A stretch of 64,000 nucleotides of DNA. Source: JBFJKD01 sp041600415. GTDB lineage: Bacteria > Pseudomonadota > Gammaproteobacteria > Pseudomonadales > Porticoccaceae. The stretch spans positions 1 through 64,000 of the forward strand of contig JBFIKF010000008.1 in NCBI GenBank assembly GCA_041600415.1. The letters are read 5' to 3'. A program made the translations under genes and the position numbers. The notes beneath the pieces were generated by a model. The model made no database searches and was not told the origin of the DNA. It saw only the letters and a program-made list of their open reading frames with translations. This document shows, one piece after another, positions 25,892-33,547 of the stretch. Position 1 is the first letter of the stretch. Each line of letters begins with the position of its first letter.

Positions 25892-26689
25892 TTAATAATT
25901 AAAATTGATGCCCACCGCCATCACGTGATTGTCGTAATCGGTAGCAGAAATATTTGATCGGTTGTCCTTGAACGCATAGGAGCCGCTTAAATACCACTGG
26001 CGACTCAAACGCCGAGTCGCCTCCACAAAATAGGTATCGGTCTTTGTTTCGAAATCGGCTGTAGTAGCGAAATCCCTTTGCGTATACGTATAACCGCCAT
26101 TGATAAAGGTATTTGCCAGCACCTGGTAGCCCAACAGTACGCCGACGCTGGTACCGGTGTAGCTAAAATAATCGAGATCTGCATCGGCATCTTCGATATC
26201 ACCCACCAATTTGACCCACAATTGCGGGGTCAGCTGATTTTTTATTTCCACAGTGGAACCAACCGAATCTGTGTCGCGGGCGCTCTGCTCTGCCTGCCGC
26301 TCTCCACCCCTGACGCTGATTTGTCCAGACCAGGTGGTATTTAACTGCCGATACAGGCCTCCAGAGAGAATAAGAGCGGAATTATCCAGAATATCGTAGC
26401 GATCATAGTGGTTGGAGATCGCGCCAACCTGACCGACAAAATACGTAGTTTTTGCCGGGTCCAGCGCCGTATAGTACACCAGCGACGCCGCCGCACTCAC
26501 AAACCGGTCGGCCTCTTCATCGGCAGTCCTGGCCACGCCGTTGACGTTGCTATCGTAGCCAGTTCTCACGCCCGCGTTAAAGGCCACTTCCGCCTGAGCA
26601 GAGCCGACTGCGATACCAGTCAACAATAGTATCGACAGCATATTCTTATTTCTGTGTTTTCGCTGGGGCAGTTGTCGCAGACTACACAT
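25892..26689 (-). CDS. Outer-membrane beta-barrel protein
   Basis: A 265-residue protein with a signal peptide (basic QRKHRNKN, hydrophobic MLSILLLTGIAVG, cleavage after SAQA near residue 31). The rest is alternating amphipathic strands rich in Tyr, Thr, Asp and Asn, ending in an aromatic residue (INFNY) as required for Bam-mediated insertion. It recalls the putative beta-barrel porin 2 (BBP2) families. The ATG at 26689 has AAAGGAAA nearby; an open frame extending upstream to 27133 overlaps the preceding gene and is not used. It may be the outer-membrane partner or exporter for the exported proteins beside it. Confidence 0.75.
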   Translation of the reverse strand: MCSLRQLPQRKHRNKNMLSILLLTGIAVGSAQAEVAFNAGVRTGYDSNVNGVARTADEEADRFVSAAASLVYYTALDPAKTTYFVGQVGAISNHYDRYDILDNSALILSGGLYRQLNTTWSGQISVRGGERQAEQSARDTDSVGSTVEIKNQLTPQLWVKLVGDIEDADADLDYFSYTGTSVGVLLGYQVLANTFINGGYTYTQRDFATTADFETKTDTYFVEATRRLSRQWYLSGSYAFKDNRSNISATDYDNHVMAVGINFNY

Positions 26690-26780
26690 CAAACTATTTC
26701 CTTTATTTTTAAACAATTTTTTAGCGACTGTGTATCCAGCGGCACACCGCGCAATGTTTCCTCCACCAATCCCAGTCATA

Positions 26781-27815
26781 TTACAGCGCTGGCAAATCTG
26801 GGCCGGATAAGTTGTTGAGCGGTAAATCACCAAGTCCGCCCCCCGGCAATCCGCCTGGCATAGATCCACCTGGCATAGATCCACCTGGCATAGACATGCC
26901 TCCTGGAACGCCAATGCCCGGCCCCCCCGGGAGTCCTGACCCTGGCGCGGTCGGCAGGCCGCGGCCACCGGGTAACAACTCGGGCATTCGGTCGCGTAGC
27001 GTCCCAGGTACAGCTTCAGTTGCAGGCATGGGGCTGGCGAGTAATTTCTGTTGTGCCGAAAGAATATCCGGGATCGAGAACCCCTGGCGCAATTGGTCGG
27101 CCACCTGAAACTGCAACTGTTGCATCTGCGCAACAGACAGCCCCTGTGCCAGACTGGTTTCTACCAGCGCCAACGCCTGCTCCTGGGACGCGCCGTTTAG
27201 TAATAGTGTTTCGAGTAATTGCGCCGCAAGTATCAATTGCGCACCACTATCCGCCACAAAGGGATGCGGCATATGCTGAGCCAACCCGGCCAGGGGATTG
27301 CCCATGGCGTAGCGTCGCGCCAACACCGTACCGAGATTGATCAATGTTTCCCGCTCATTAGCATTCGCTACAGTTAACCCCGATTGCTGCAGATTCGCTA
27401 ACTCCGCGGCCTGCACACGCAACGCCTGGGTCCAGGTGTCTGCCACTGCGAGAATAACGTCCGCAGGAACCCGTTTAGCCATACCTTCCAGTATTTTTCC
27501 GCGCACCAGCCCCTCCGGTATATCGGCGACCAGTAACATCGACGTTTTTTCAATAAAATGGCCCGTCGCATCGGCGGTATACCTGCGCGCTAACGCCAGA
27601 TCGAGCAGCGCCTCTAATTGCTGCGCATCCGCACCGGCTCGCAACGCTGCCGTAGTGATCTGCACTAGCCTCGCCTGTTCCGCGGGCTTGCTTTCGACAG
27701 CATTGCCAAAGCGCGCAATTTGCTCCGCAAGCTGCGTGGGCATTTCCTGTGCGCCCAGTGCTCCCGCGACTGCCCAAAGCCACAACGCCCAACCGCTGAT
27801 CCATAAACGCTTCAT
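26781..27815 (-). CDS. Exported protein with Pro/Gly/Met-rich repeat tail
   Basis: A 344-residue exported protein. The signal peptide is MKRLWISGWALWLWAVAGALG, cut near AQE. The middle (about 30-260) is helical and Ala/Leu/Gln-rich, with repeated segments such as LAQGLSVAQMQQLQFQVADQ that look like short helical repeats. The tail (from about 270) is Pro/Gly-rich with SMPGG in tandem, encoded by 15-bp DNA repeats. The ATG at 27815 has AGGA 11 bases upstream; the earlier ATG at 27839 abuts the anti-sigma stop and lacks an RBS. I do not recognise the family. It follows the anti-sigma gene directly, so it is likely in the same transcript. Confidence 0.7.
   Translation of the reverse strand: MKRLWISGWALWLWAVAGALGAQEMPTQLAEQIARFGNAVESKPAEQARLVQITTAALRAGADAQQLEALLDLALARRYTADATGHFIEKTSMLLVADIPEGLVRGKILEGMAKRVPADVILAVADTWTQALRVQAAELANLQQSGLTVANANERETLINLGTVLARRYAMGNPLAGLAQHMPHPFVADSGAQLILAAQLLETLLLNGASQEQALALVETSLAQGLSVAQMQQLQFQVADQLRQGFSIPDILSAQQKLLASPMPATEAVPGTLRDRMPELLPGGRGLPTAPGSGLPGGPGIGVPGGMSMPGGSMPGGSMPGGLPGGGLGDLPLNNLSGPDLPAL
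26854..26898. repeat. 15-bp tandem repeats encoding SMPGG units
   Basis: CCTGGCATAGATCCA occurs at 26854-26868 and 26869-26883 and, diverged at its end, at 26884-26898. The repeat length is a multiple of three, so unit gain or loss would change the number of Pro/Gly-rich pentapeptides in frame. Confidence 0.85.
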
Positions 27816-27839
27816 AACTTTCGTGTCCTTGCCGTTCAT

Positions 27840-28505
27840 CTACAGAACCGAAACAACTGCGTTGCGCCGACCGAAATCATCGCTGACGTGTTGTTCCGCC
27901 CGCGGATCTGTCACGATCGTTTGATCGTCAATCAAAAACGCATACTGGTAACGCCCTGTGGGTAATGGCAAATCCGTTACCCAATTACCGTCCACCTGCC
28001 TGCGCAGTGGAATTTCCTGCACACTGCCCCAGCCGTTAAAATCGCCAATCAATGAGACTGTAGCCGCCTGCGGTGCATACAGACTGAAGTGCGCGCGCCC
28101 AGCCTGCTGTAGCCCTACGGTTTGTACACCCGCGAACGGAGTTGCCGAGTAGTCAATGGTGGAGGGGGCCGTAAGTGGATTACTGCCAACCATAACAACT
28201 ACCAGCAGTGCAACGAGAGAGAATGCGCCTGCCTGCCAACCGAGCAGCGGATGGTTTTCCAGCCACATCACCAGGCGGCGGCGTAAACCGGGTCGACAGG
28301 GCGCTATCCGGGATAGAATCTGCGCCGCAAAAGTGTGTGGCACCACGATGTCGGGCATAGTCGCCAGCTGCTCCGTGCTGCGACTCAGCGCCGTTAACTC
28401 CGCCAGTTGCTCTTCATTCAGCGCCGCGACAAAATCCGCGCGCTGTGCGGGGGACATATCCCCTTCGAGGTAATCAAGCAGGGCTTCATCCCATGTGTCT
28501 TTCAC
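27840..28505 (-). CDS. Anti-sigma-like membrane protein with periplasmic CBM48-like domain
   Basis: A 221-residue protein. The N-terminal cytoplasmic part (1-85) begins DEALLDYLEGDMSPAQRADFVAAL, as in ECF anti-sigma domains, but has no HxxxCxxC zinc motif. One TM segment lies at 91-107. The periplasmic part (about 135-221) is an AMPK-glycogen-binding/isoamylase-N (CBM48) E-set: HFSLYAPQAATVSLIGDFNGW, then W175, GRYQYAFLIDD and DPRAE (in parts). The GTG start overlaps the sigma gene stop (GTGA), so the two are coupled. The likely role is to hold the sigma factor at the membrane until a carbohydrate or protein binds the CBM48 domain; that is inference. Confidence 0.8.
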   Translation of the reverse strand: MKDTWDEALLDYLEGDMSPAQRADFVAALNEEQLAELTALSRSTEQLATMPDIVVPHTFAAQILSRIAPCRPGLRRRLVMWLENHPLLGWQAGAFSLVALLVVVMVGSNPLTAPSTIDYSATPFAGVQTVGLQQAGRAHFSLYAPQAATVSLIGDFNGWGSVQEIPLRRQVDGNWVTDLPLPTGRYQYAFLIDDQTIVTDPRAEQHVSDDFGRRNAVVSVL

Positions 28506-29068
28506 GCTATGCCCTCCTCGCAGGCCTGCCGAAACATTTTTCTGGCGCGAAAAGCGCGTATTTTGGCGTTTTCCACGGTTATTCCCAGTATTCGCGCTAT
28601 GTCTTCGTTGCCATAGCCTTCTATGTGTTTGAGCACCAGTAGCTCCCGGTACTGCTGCGGCAGTGTTGACAAAAGATCACGCACACGCTGCCGCGTCTGA
28701 CTGTCTTCCGCTTGTCGCTGCGGATTCTCGCTCTCCGCTGCCGCAAGTACGTCCCCGTAATCGTCCAGATTGTCGTGGATATCCTGAGCGCTGCGCCGAC
28801 GCAGCACATCGCGGCTTCTGTTCAGGGCAATCTGACACAGCCATGTAGAAAACTTGCTGCGACCAGAGAATTGCGCGAGTTTTTCATAGGCGCTGATAAA
28901 CGCCTCCTGACACACTTCTTCGCACATCGCATAATTACCCAGCAGGCGATAGACCACGTTAAACACGGTTTGCTGATAGCGCTCCACCAACGCGCCATAG
29001 GCCTGTTTTTCACCACTCAGACACGCCGCGACAATTTCCTGATCAGACAGATGACGCCACGTACTCAA
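28502..29068 (-). CDS. ECF RNA polymerase sigma factor (RpoE-like)
   Basis: A 188-residue sigma-70 family member with only regions 2 and 4. Region 2 (about 22-95) includes the core-binding VFNVVYRLLGNYAMCEEVCQEAFI and the -10 reading FSTWLCQIALNRSRD. Region 4 (about 128-180) has LPQQYRELLVLKHIEGYGNEDIA (in parts) with a helix-turn-helix. Translation starts at a TTG (29066-29068) with AAGGA eight bases upstream; a weak start suits a regulator kept scarce. An ECF-type promoter-like site lies 42 bases upstream, suggesting autoregulation. It overlaps its anti-sigma partner. Confidence 0.92.
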   Translation of the reverse strand: MSTWRHLSDQEIVAACLSGEKQAYGALVERYQQTVFNVVYRLLGNYAMCEEVCQEAFISAYEKLAQFSGRSKFSTWLCQIALNRSRDVLRRRSAQDIHDNLDDYGDVLAAAESENPQRQAEDSQTRQRVRDLLSTLPQQYRELLVLKHIEGYGNEDIARILGITVENAKIRAFRARKMFRQACEEGIA

Positions 29069-29106
29069 AGAGTATTCCTTATAATCAATCGCTAATACTT
29101 GTTGTG

Positions 29107-29135
29107 TAAGACGCAGGACAACGTTAAAAAGTTAC
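29107..29135 (-). promoter_or_regulatory. Putative ECF promoter of the sigma gene
   Basis: On the minus strand GTAACT (29135-29130), 16 bases, then CGTCTTA (29113-29107). AAC in the -35 and CGTC in the -10 are typical of ECF promoters. The same elements with the same spacing occur at 29720-29748 before the exported-protein gene. The -35 box overlaps the stop codon of the lipoprotein gene. Confidence 0.6.
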
Positions 29136-29506
29136 GGAATATACAAAATATTATTGCCCCCACCGTAGTCGTCTGACTCGATCGGCCGCAGGTTATCGGT
29201 ACGGTATTCCTGATCGTCAACCAGGTAGACATAGCTGATGCGTCGACTCGGCCCCGGAACAACCATTACCAGACGCCAGGTGCCAGCGCTATCCGGCCCG
29301 GTAAGCGCAATACCCGGGGGTGCCCAGCCAATGAAATCGCCCAGTAACGCGACGCTACGAGCCTCGGGCGCCAGCAACTCGAAATGTACCTGTCGATCAC
29401 CACCTGCCGCTAACGGTGCGCGCTGTGACACGCAGCCGCTGGCTACCATAAGGAATACCATGGCGATCAGTTTGCGGGTAATAGCCACGCTTCTGGATGG
29501 GTTCAC
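29132..29506 (-). CDS. Lipoprotein with CBM48-like domain
   Basis: A 124-residue protein with signal peptide and lipobox-like VASGC (lipidated Cys25 expected; Ala at -3 is less usual than Leu). The mature part (37-124) is one CBM48/AMPK-glycogen-binding-like domain: VHFELLAPEARSVALLGDFIGW, W77, ISYVYLVDD and DNLRPIESDDYG (in parts), parallel to the anti-sigma periplasmic domain. It is on the same strand just upstream of the sigma gene (63-base gap). It may deliver or compete for the signal sensed by the anti-sigma. The start is a GTG with a weak RBS. Confidence 0.75.
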   Translation of the reverse strand: MNPSRSVAITRKLIAMVFLMVASGCVSQRAPLAAGGDRQVHFELLAPEARSVALLGDFIGWAPPGIALTGPDSAGTWRLVMVVPGPSRRISYVYLVDDQEYRTDNLRPIESDDYGGGNNILYIP

Positions 29507-29719
29507 AGATAACTAATCATTGTGCTTGCTCGCCATTTGCACAGCTGCCACCTGCCAGGCCCAGCAGGACCCAAGGGCTCCTGCCAACATGCACTGGCGG
29601 ATTTCTGGCAGTGCGAACCAATAGTGAATTTCCACTGCGATTATACTCGGCAGAGAGTTTCATTCACCCCCATCGATTCCAAAAATTGAAGATGCCGATC
29701 GCAATTCATCAAATTAAGT

Positions 29720-29748
29720 GTAACCAAAACCACTACACCCGCGTCTCA
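29720..29748 (+). promoter_or_regulatory. Putative ECF promoter of the large exported gene
   Basis: GTAACC (29720-29725), 16 bases, CGTCTCA (29742-29748), 30 bases before the ATG at 29779. It matches the site before the ECF sigma gene in both boxes and spacing, so the exported protein is a probable member of that regulon. Confidence 0.6.
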
Positions 29749-29778
29749 CAACAGGAACATAAAACCTGGAGAACGGTT

Positions 29779-30714
29779 ATGCAAAATCAATTCAACAAAT
29801 TGTTACTGGCTACTGTTATCGGCGCATCCCTCGTTACCACTGCGTACGGCGCCGCCGAAGGGAGCGCTACGATGGTACTCGAACAACGCACCGATGCGAC
29901 CGCAGAACAGGCACTACAGGGTTCGCCAAGCATGCCTCTGACAACTGACCAAACGCTTGGCACTGTCGCTGCGGCAAGCGCTCAGGCCACACAACATATT
30001 AATACCGCGACCCGAGCGGCGGGCACCCTGCAACAAGCGCTAACCACCAGCCTGGACGCAGCCGATTTTAATACATCTGCGACGGGGAGTGTCGCCCTGA
30101 TGGCGGCAAGTGAACTATCCGGTGAAAGTGGTAATGCGCAACAGCAAATACTAGCTGGCGCTACCAGCACTGCCGACACAGCAATCTCGGGACTACAGGG
30201 CGCACAAACGATGGTTGTCGACGGCGCCAATTCAGGCCGCGCCGAGATTGCCCATTACAGCTCAGTGGCCGGACAGGTGCTGCAATCTGGACAGGCTGCG
30301 ACAACCAATTTGTCTGCACAAACCAGCGCCGCAATACAAAGCGACGCGAGCCGTGCTGACAACATCGCCAGTGGCGTCAATGAGCTGTCTCAAGCTGCAC
30401 TTGAGCAAACGAAAATATTGGAACCCGTGTTGCCTGTTGACGGTGCGTTACCAGCAGTACCGGGTACGTCACTGCCAACACCCGAAGTGACAGTGAATGG
30501 CCAGGCACAGGCCGATATCTCCGGTAGCGCGGGCCTCAATGCAGGCACACAACGGATGAACCTCAACACCCAGCAACACCTGCAAACAGATGTCGGCTTC
30601 AGCAGCTCAGGGCGAAGCAGTGCAACTACCGCATCAGGCTCCTCTATCGGTGGTAGTGTGGGCGGAGTAACGTCTCGGGGGAATGTGCTCGGCACTGGTT
30701 CGTTGCTACGCTAA
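29779..30714 (+). CDS. Exported Ala/Ser/Thr/Gln-rich protein, unknown
   Basis: A 311-residue protein with a signal peptide (MQNQFNKLLLATVIGASLVTTAYG, cleavage near YGA). The mature chain is low-complexity: helical Ala/Gln/Ser/Thr-rich stretches (about 40-215) resembling repetitive coiled segments (AQATQHINTATRAAG, SAQTSAAIQSDASRAD), a short Pro-rich linker (LPVDGALPAVPGTSLPTPEV) and a Ser/Gly-rich C-terminus. No cysteines or enzymatic motifs are seen. The ATG at 29779 has GGAG nearby; upstream frame extension is not supported. It is divergent from the lipoprotein-sigma operon, with an ECF-type promoter-like site in front and a strong terminator behind, so it is a single-gene unit. Function unknown; a surface or matrix structural role is possible. 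Confidence 0.7.
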   Translation: MQNQFNKLLLATVIGASLVTTAYGAAEGSATMVLEQRTDATAEQALQGSPSMPLTTDQTLGTVAAASAQATQHINTATRAAGTLQQALTTSLDAADFNTSATGSVALMAASELSGESGNAQQQILAGATSTADTAISGLQGAQTMVVDGANSGRAEIAHYSSVAGQVLQSGQAATTNLSAQTSAAIQSDASRADNIASGVNELSQAALEQTKILEPVLPVDGALPAVPGTSLPTPEVTVNGQAQADISGSAGLNAGTQRMNLNTQQHLQTDVGFSSSGRSSATTASGSSIGGSVGGVTSRGNVLGTGSLLR

Positions 30715-30730
30715 CCTTTGCGATGGCACG

Positions 30731-30757
30731 ACGGGCAGCGAACGCTGCCCGTTTTTT
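30731..30757 (+). terminator. Strong rho-independent terminator
   Basis: A 10-bp GC-rich stem ACGGGCAGCG/CGCTGCCCGT (30731-30752) is followed by T6. It lies 16 bases after the exported-protein stop and ends that transcript before the convergent acyl-CoA synthetase gene. Confidence 0.9.
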
Positions 30758-30837
30758 GTGTTAAAGGACTAAAGCAACAAAATCACAAATACTTGTCAGC
30801 ACGCGTTAATTTAAATACGCCGCCGAAAAATTCATCA

Positions 30838-32478
30838 TTATTGTTTTTCCCGTTTAGCCGCCTCCCGCAGACGCAACTCGCGACGCTGGATTTTCCCGGT
30901 GGTGGTCATCGGCAGGCTCTTCACAAACTCAAACTCCCGGGGATATTCGTGTTTGGCCAATCGCTCCCGGATCATCTGGCGAATATCATTTTCGAGCTCT
31001 TCACTGGCGGTGTATCCCTCGGCCAGAATAATAAACGCTTTAATACTTTCGGTGCGCACTGGATCGGGCACACCAATAGCCGCAGACATGGCCACCGCCG
31101 CGTGGCGGGAGAGTGCATCTTCAATTTCGCCGGGACCAATGCGATAGCCAGAGCTGGTGATCACGTCGTCGGAGCGACCTTTGAACCAGAAATAACCATC
31201 GTCGTCCATCACGCCGTTATCGCCCATCAACAGCCAGTCACCGATATATTTTTCGCGGGTGGCGTCTGGATTATTCCAGTATTCCAGCAGCATCACCGGA
31301 TCGCCTTTGCGGATGCCGATCTGCCCTTCGGTGCCGGGCGGCAGTGGCTCACCGCTATGTTCGTCAATAATCGCCGCGACATGTCCAGGAATTGCCTTAC
31401 CCAAAGACCCGGCTTTTGCGGGGAGTACCTCGGCGCAATTACCCAGTACAAGATTGCACTCGGTCTGGCCGTAAGCCTCGTTAATACGCACCCCCAGGGA
31501 CTCGTTCGCCCATTCAAACAACGCAGCACCAACCGCTTCACCGCCGCTGAATACCGAGCGCAACTGCACATCGTAACGCTGCATGGCGTCGGGCACCTGG
31601 CGCATCATTTTTAACATGGTCGGCGTCAACAACGCATTGCGCACCCGGTGTTTGGCCAGCATATGGTAGGCCTGCTCTGGATCGAAACCCGGCGCGCGAA
31701 ATGCCAGTATGGGCACACCGTAAAACCAGGATGGAGTAAGAATGTCCATCAACCCGGCTACCCAGGCCCAGTCCGCCGGGGACCAGTTCAAATCTCCCGG
31801 CTGCGGAAAAAAATTATTACAGTATTCAATGCCAGGCAGTGTGCCGAGCAGACATCGATGGGCGTGCAGAGCGCCCTTGGGATTGCCCGTAGTACCCGAT
31901 GTGTAGCAAATAAACGCCGGATCTTCGGCGCGGCTGTTAACCGTACTAAACTGATCGGAGCCTTTTTCCAGCACCTTCCAGAAATCTTCACCTCTGCCCT
32001 GCGCACCATCGGTCAACAACACTTGTTCCAGATGCGGTGCCCGCTCCCAGACTTCCTCCACCTTGGCAAAATTGGCCTGGTCGGTGATCAATATTTTGGC
32101 GCCGCTATCGTTCAGGCGATATTCAATGGCATCGGCGCCGAACAGGACTGATGTCGGACAGGAAATCAGCCCGGCTTTCCAGCAGGCAATATGCGCTATC
32201 GCGGTCTCCGGCGCCTGGCCCAATAGTAATGTGACTCGATCACCGGGTTTGCCCCCCAGACCGATCAGTGCGTTGGCGAACTGATTGGCGTACTGCTGAA
32301 TTATGCGAAAGGTGTAATCCTGTACTTCGCCTTTTATGTTTTCATAAATAAGCGCCACACGGTCTGGATCAGTCGCGTGTTTATCCACGCAGTGATGGGC
32401 CATATTAAAATGCTGCGGCACCTTCCATTGAAACGCGTTGTAGACATCTTCGTAGGTTTTACCTTTGCTGATCAGCAT
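30838..32478 (-). CDS. AMP-dependent acyl-CoA synthetase (AcsM/acetyl-CoA synthetase-like)
   Basis: A 546-residue ANL enzyme activating an acid to acyl-CoA. The P-loop is CYTSGTTGNPKGALH (near 182-196), then YGQTECN (about 334), GDWLLMGDNG (about 413), FKGRSDDVITSSGYRIGPGEIE (in parts, about 428-449) and catalytic K in TTTGKIQRREL (about 525). The layout is nearest medium-chain/acetyl-CoA synthetase-like proteins; substrate not determinable. The ATG at 32478 has GGAG five bases upstream and is preferred over an in-frame ATG at 32493. It is 65 bases downstream of the SDR gene, probably one operon. Confidence 0.88.
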   Translation of the reverse strand: MLISKGKTYEDVYNAFQWKVPQHFNMAHHCVDKHATDPDRVALIYENIKGEVQDYTFRIIQQYANQFANALIGLGGKPGDRVTLLLGQAPETAIAHIACWKAGLISCPTSVLFGADAIEYRLNDSGAKILITDQANFAKVEEVWERAPHLEQVLLTDGAQGRGEDFWKVLEKGSDQFSTVNSRAEDPAFICYTSGTTGNPKGALHAHRCLLGTLPGIEYCNNFFPQPGDLNWSPADWAWVAGLMDILTPSWFYGVPILAFRAPGFDPEQAYHMLAKHRVRNALLTPTMLKMMRQVPDAMQRYDVQLRSVFSGGEAVGAALFEWANESLGVRINEAYGQTECNLVLGNCAEVLPAKAGSLGKAIPGHVAAIIDEHSGEPLPPGTEGQIGIRKGDPVMLLEYWNNPDATREKYIGDWLLMGDNGVMDDDGYFWFKGRSDDVITSSGYRIGPGEIEDALSRHAAVAMSAAIGVPDPVRTESIKAFIILAEGYTASEELENDIRQMIRERLAKHEYPREFEFVKSLPMTTTGKIQRRELRLREAAKREKQ

Positions 32479-32543
32479 AAGCACTCCAATCATTTATGTT
32501 TATAAGTCGTAAGGCGAACCCTGCAGCAGTCTGCGGCGTAAAA

Positions 32544-33302
32544 CTACAATGCTGGCCAGATCCCGCCCGATACCGGAATCGTGACGCCGGTGATAAAACT
32601 AGATTCTTCACTACTTAAAAACAGGGCCGCGTTGGCAATATCCAGCGGTTCGCCGAGACGTTGCAGCAGACAGGCGCGCTGTATTTTTTTAATAGCCGCT
32701 TCCCCCACCGCCGCCAGCGCCATGGTTTTTATCGCCCCCGGCGCAATACAGTTGACATTGATATGGGGCGCCAGTTCCAGGGCCAGACTACGGGTCAATG
32801 AAGTGACCGCCGCCTTGGCCGCGGAATAATCCGCGTGCCCCGAGGAGCCTGCAAATTCGATGGAGGAAATATTTACAATTTTTCCATATTGCCGTTCGAG
32901 CATGTGCGGACCAATTTTACGCACCAGATAAAATATGCCTTTGAGATTCATTTCGAAGGTTTCATTCCAGCGCTTTTCGTCGATATCAAATAACGGCCGA
33001 TAACTCGCTTCGCGCAGACCGCCGACGATGTTGATCAGAATATCGATCTGGGCAAATTCTTTTTTTGCCGACGCGAGTAGCCCTTCGACCTCCTGCTCCA
33101 CCAGTACACTGGAACGCAGGGCGTGTAGCTTCGCACCTTTTGCCAACAGCGGGGTAATTTCCGCGACGCCCTGTTGCAAACGGCTATTGGAAATATCCGT
33201 AACAATCAGGGAAGCACCCTCTTCGGCAAACCGCCTGGCAACACCGAGACCCATCGGCCCCCCCGCACCGGTTACCAGTGCCACTTTATTCGTTAGTCTC
33301 AT
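32544..33302 (-). CDS. Short-chain dehydrogenase/reductase (SDR)
   Basis: A 252-residue classical SDR. The cofactor motif VTGAGGPMGLGVARR is at 10-24, with D35 after the second strand favouring NAD(H), NIVGG near 91, catalytic Ser in NISSIEF (about 143-149) and YxxxK in YSAAK (about 158-162). The C-terminal SGGIWP is usual. It probably oxidises a hydroxyacyl or alcohol intermediate, matching its operon partner, the acyl-CoA synthetase. A perfect inverted repeat lies 46-65 bases upstream of the start. Confidence 0.9.
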   Translation of the reverse strand: MRLTNKVALVTGAGGPMGLGVARRFAEEGASLIVTDISNSRLQQGVAEITPLLAKGAKLHALRSSVLVEQEVEGLLASAKKEFAQIDILINIVGGLREASYRPLFDIDEKRWNETFEMNLKGIFYLVRKIGPHMLERQYGKIVNISSIEFAGSSGHADYSAAKAAVTSLTRSLALELAPHINVNCIAPGAIKTMALAAVGEAAIKKIQRACLLQRLGEPLDIANAALFLSSEESSFITGVTIPVSGGIWPAL

Positions 33303-33347
33303 GCTTATTCCGCCCCGATGATTGTTTGGTGACCAACGTAGACCATT

Positions 33348-33367
33348 ATGTTACCGAACAGTAACAT
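33348..33367. promoter_or_regulatory. Inverted-repeat operator before the SDR operon
   Basis: ATGTTAC-N6-GTAACAT, 7-bp perfect arms, in the promoter position of the SDR/acyl-CoA synthetase pair. The size and symmetry are typical of TetR-family operators that control acyl-CoA metabolism genes; no regulator gene is adjacent, so the binding protein is unknown. Confidence 0.5.
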
Positions 33368-33547
33368 TTGCAAGGAATCCGGGTTTCACTGTACACACAA
33401 GACGCACTGTGGATTATTCAGCGCGTTATGCGCAAACGCGGAAAAAGATATACAGCGTAGTTACGTAATTCGAGACCCAGGATTTGGACACTCCTGCCTG
33501 CGATCAGCGCACTGTGTGCACAGGCCCTGGCGAACAGAAAAAGCTTG

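Noticed and set aside
26690..27133. Upstream extension of the beta-barrel frame
   Set aside because: It overlaps the preceding exported gene and is Cys/Arg-rich shadow sequence; the signal peptide and RBS support 26689.
29497..29778. Upstream extension of the Ala/Ser-rich exported protein
   Set aside because: It would place a long unrelated segment before a clear signal peptide and would cover the ECF-like promoter.
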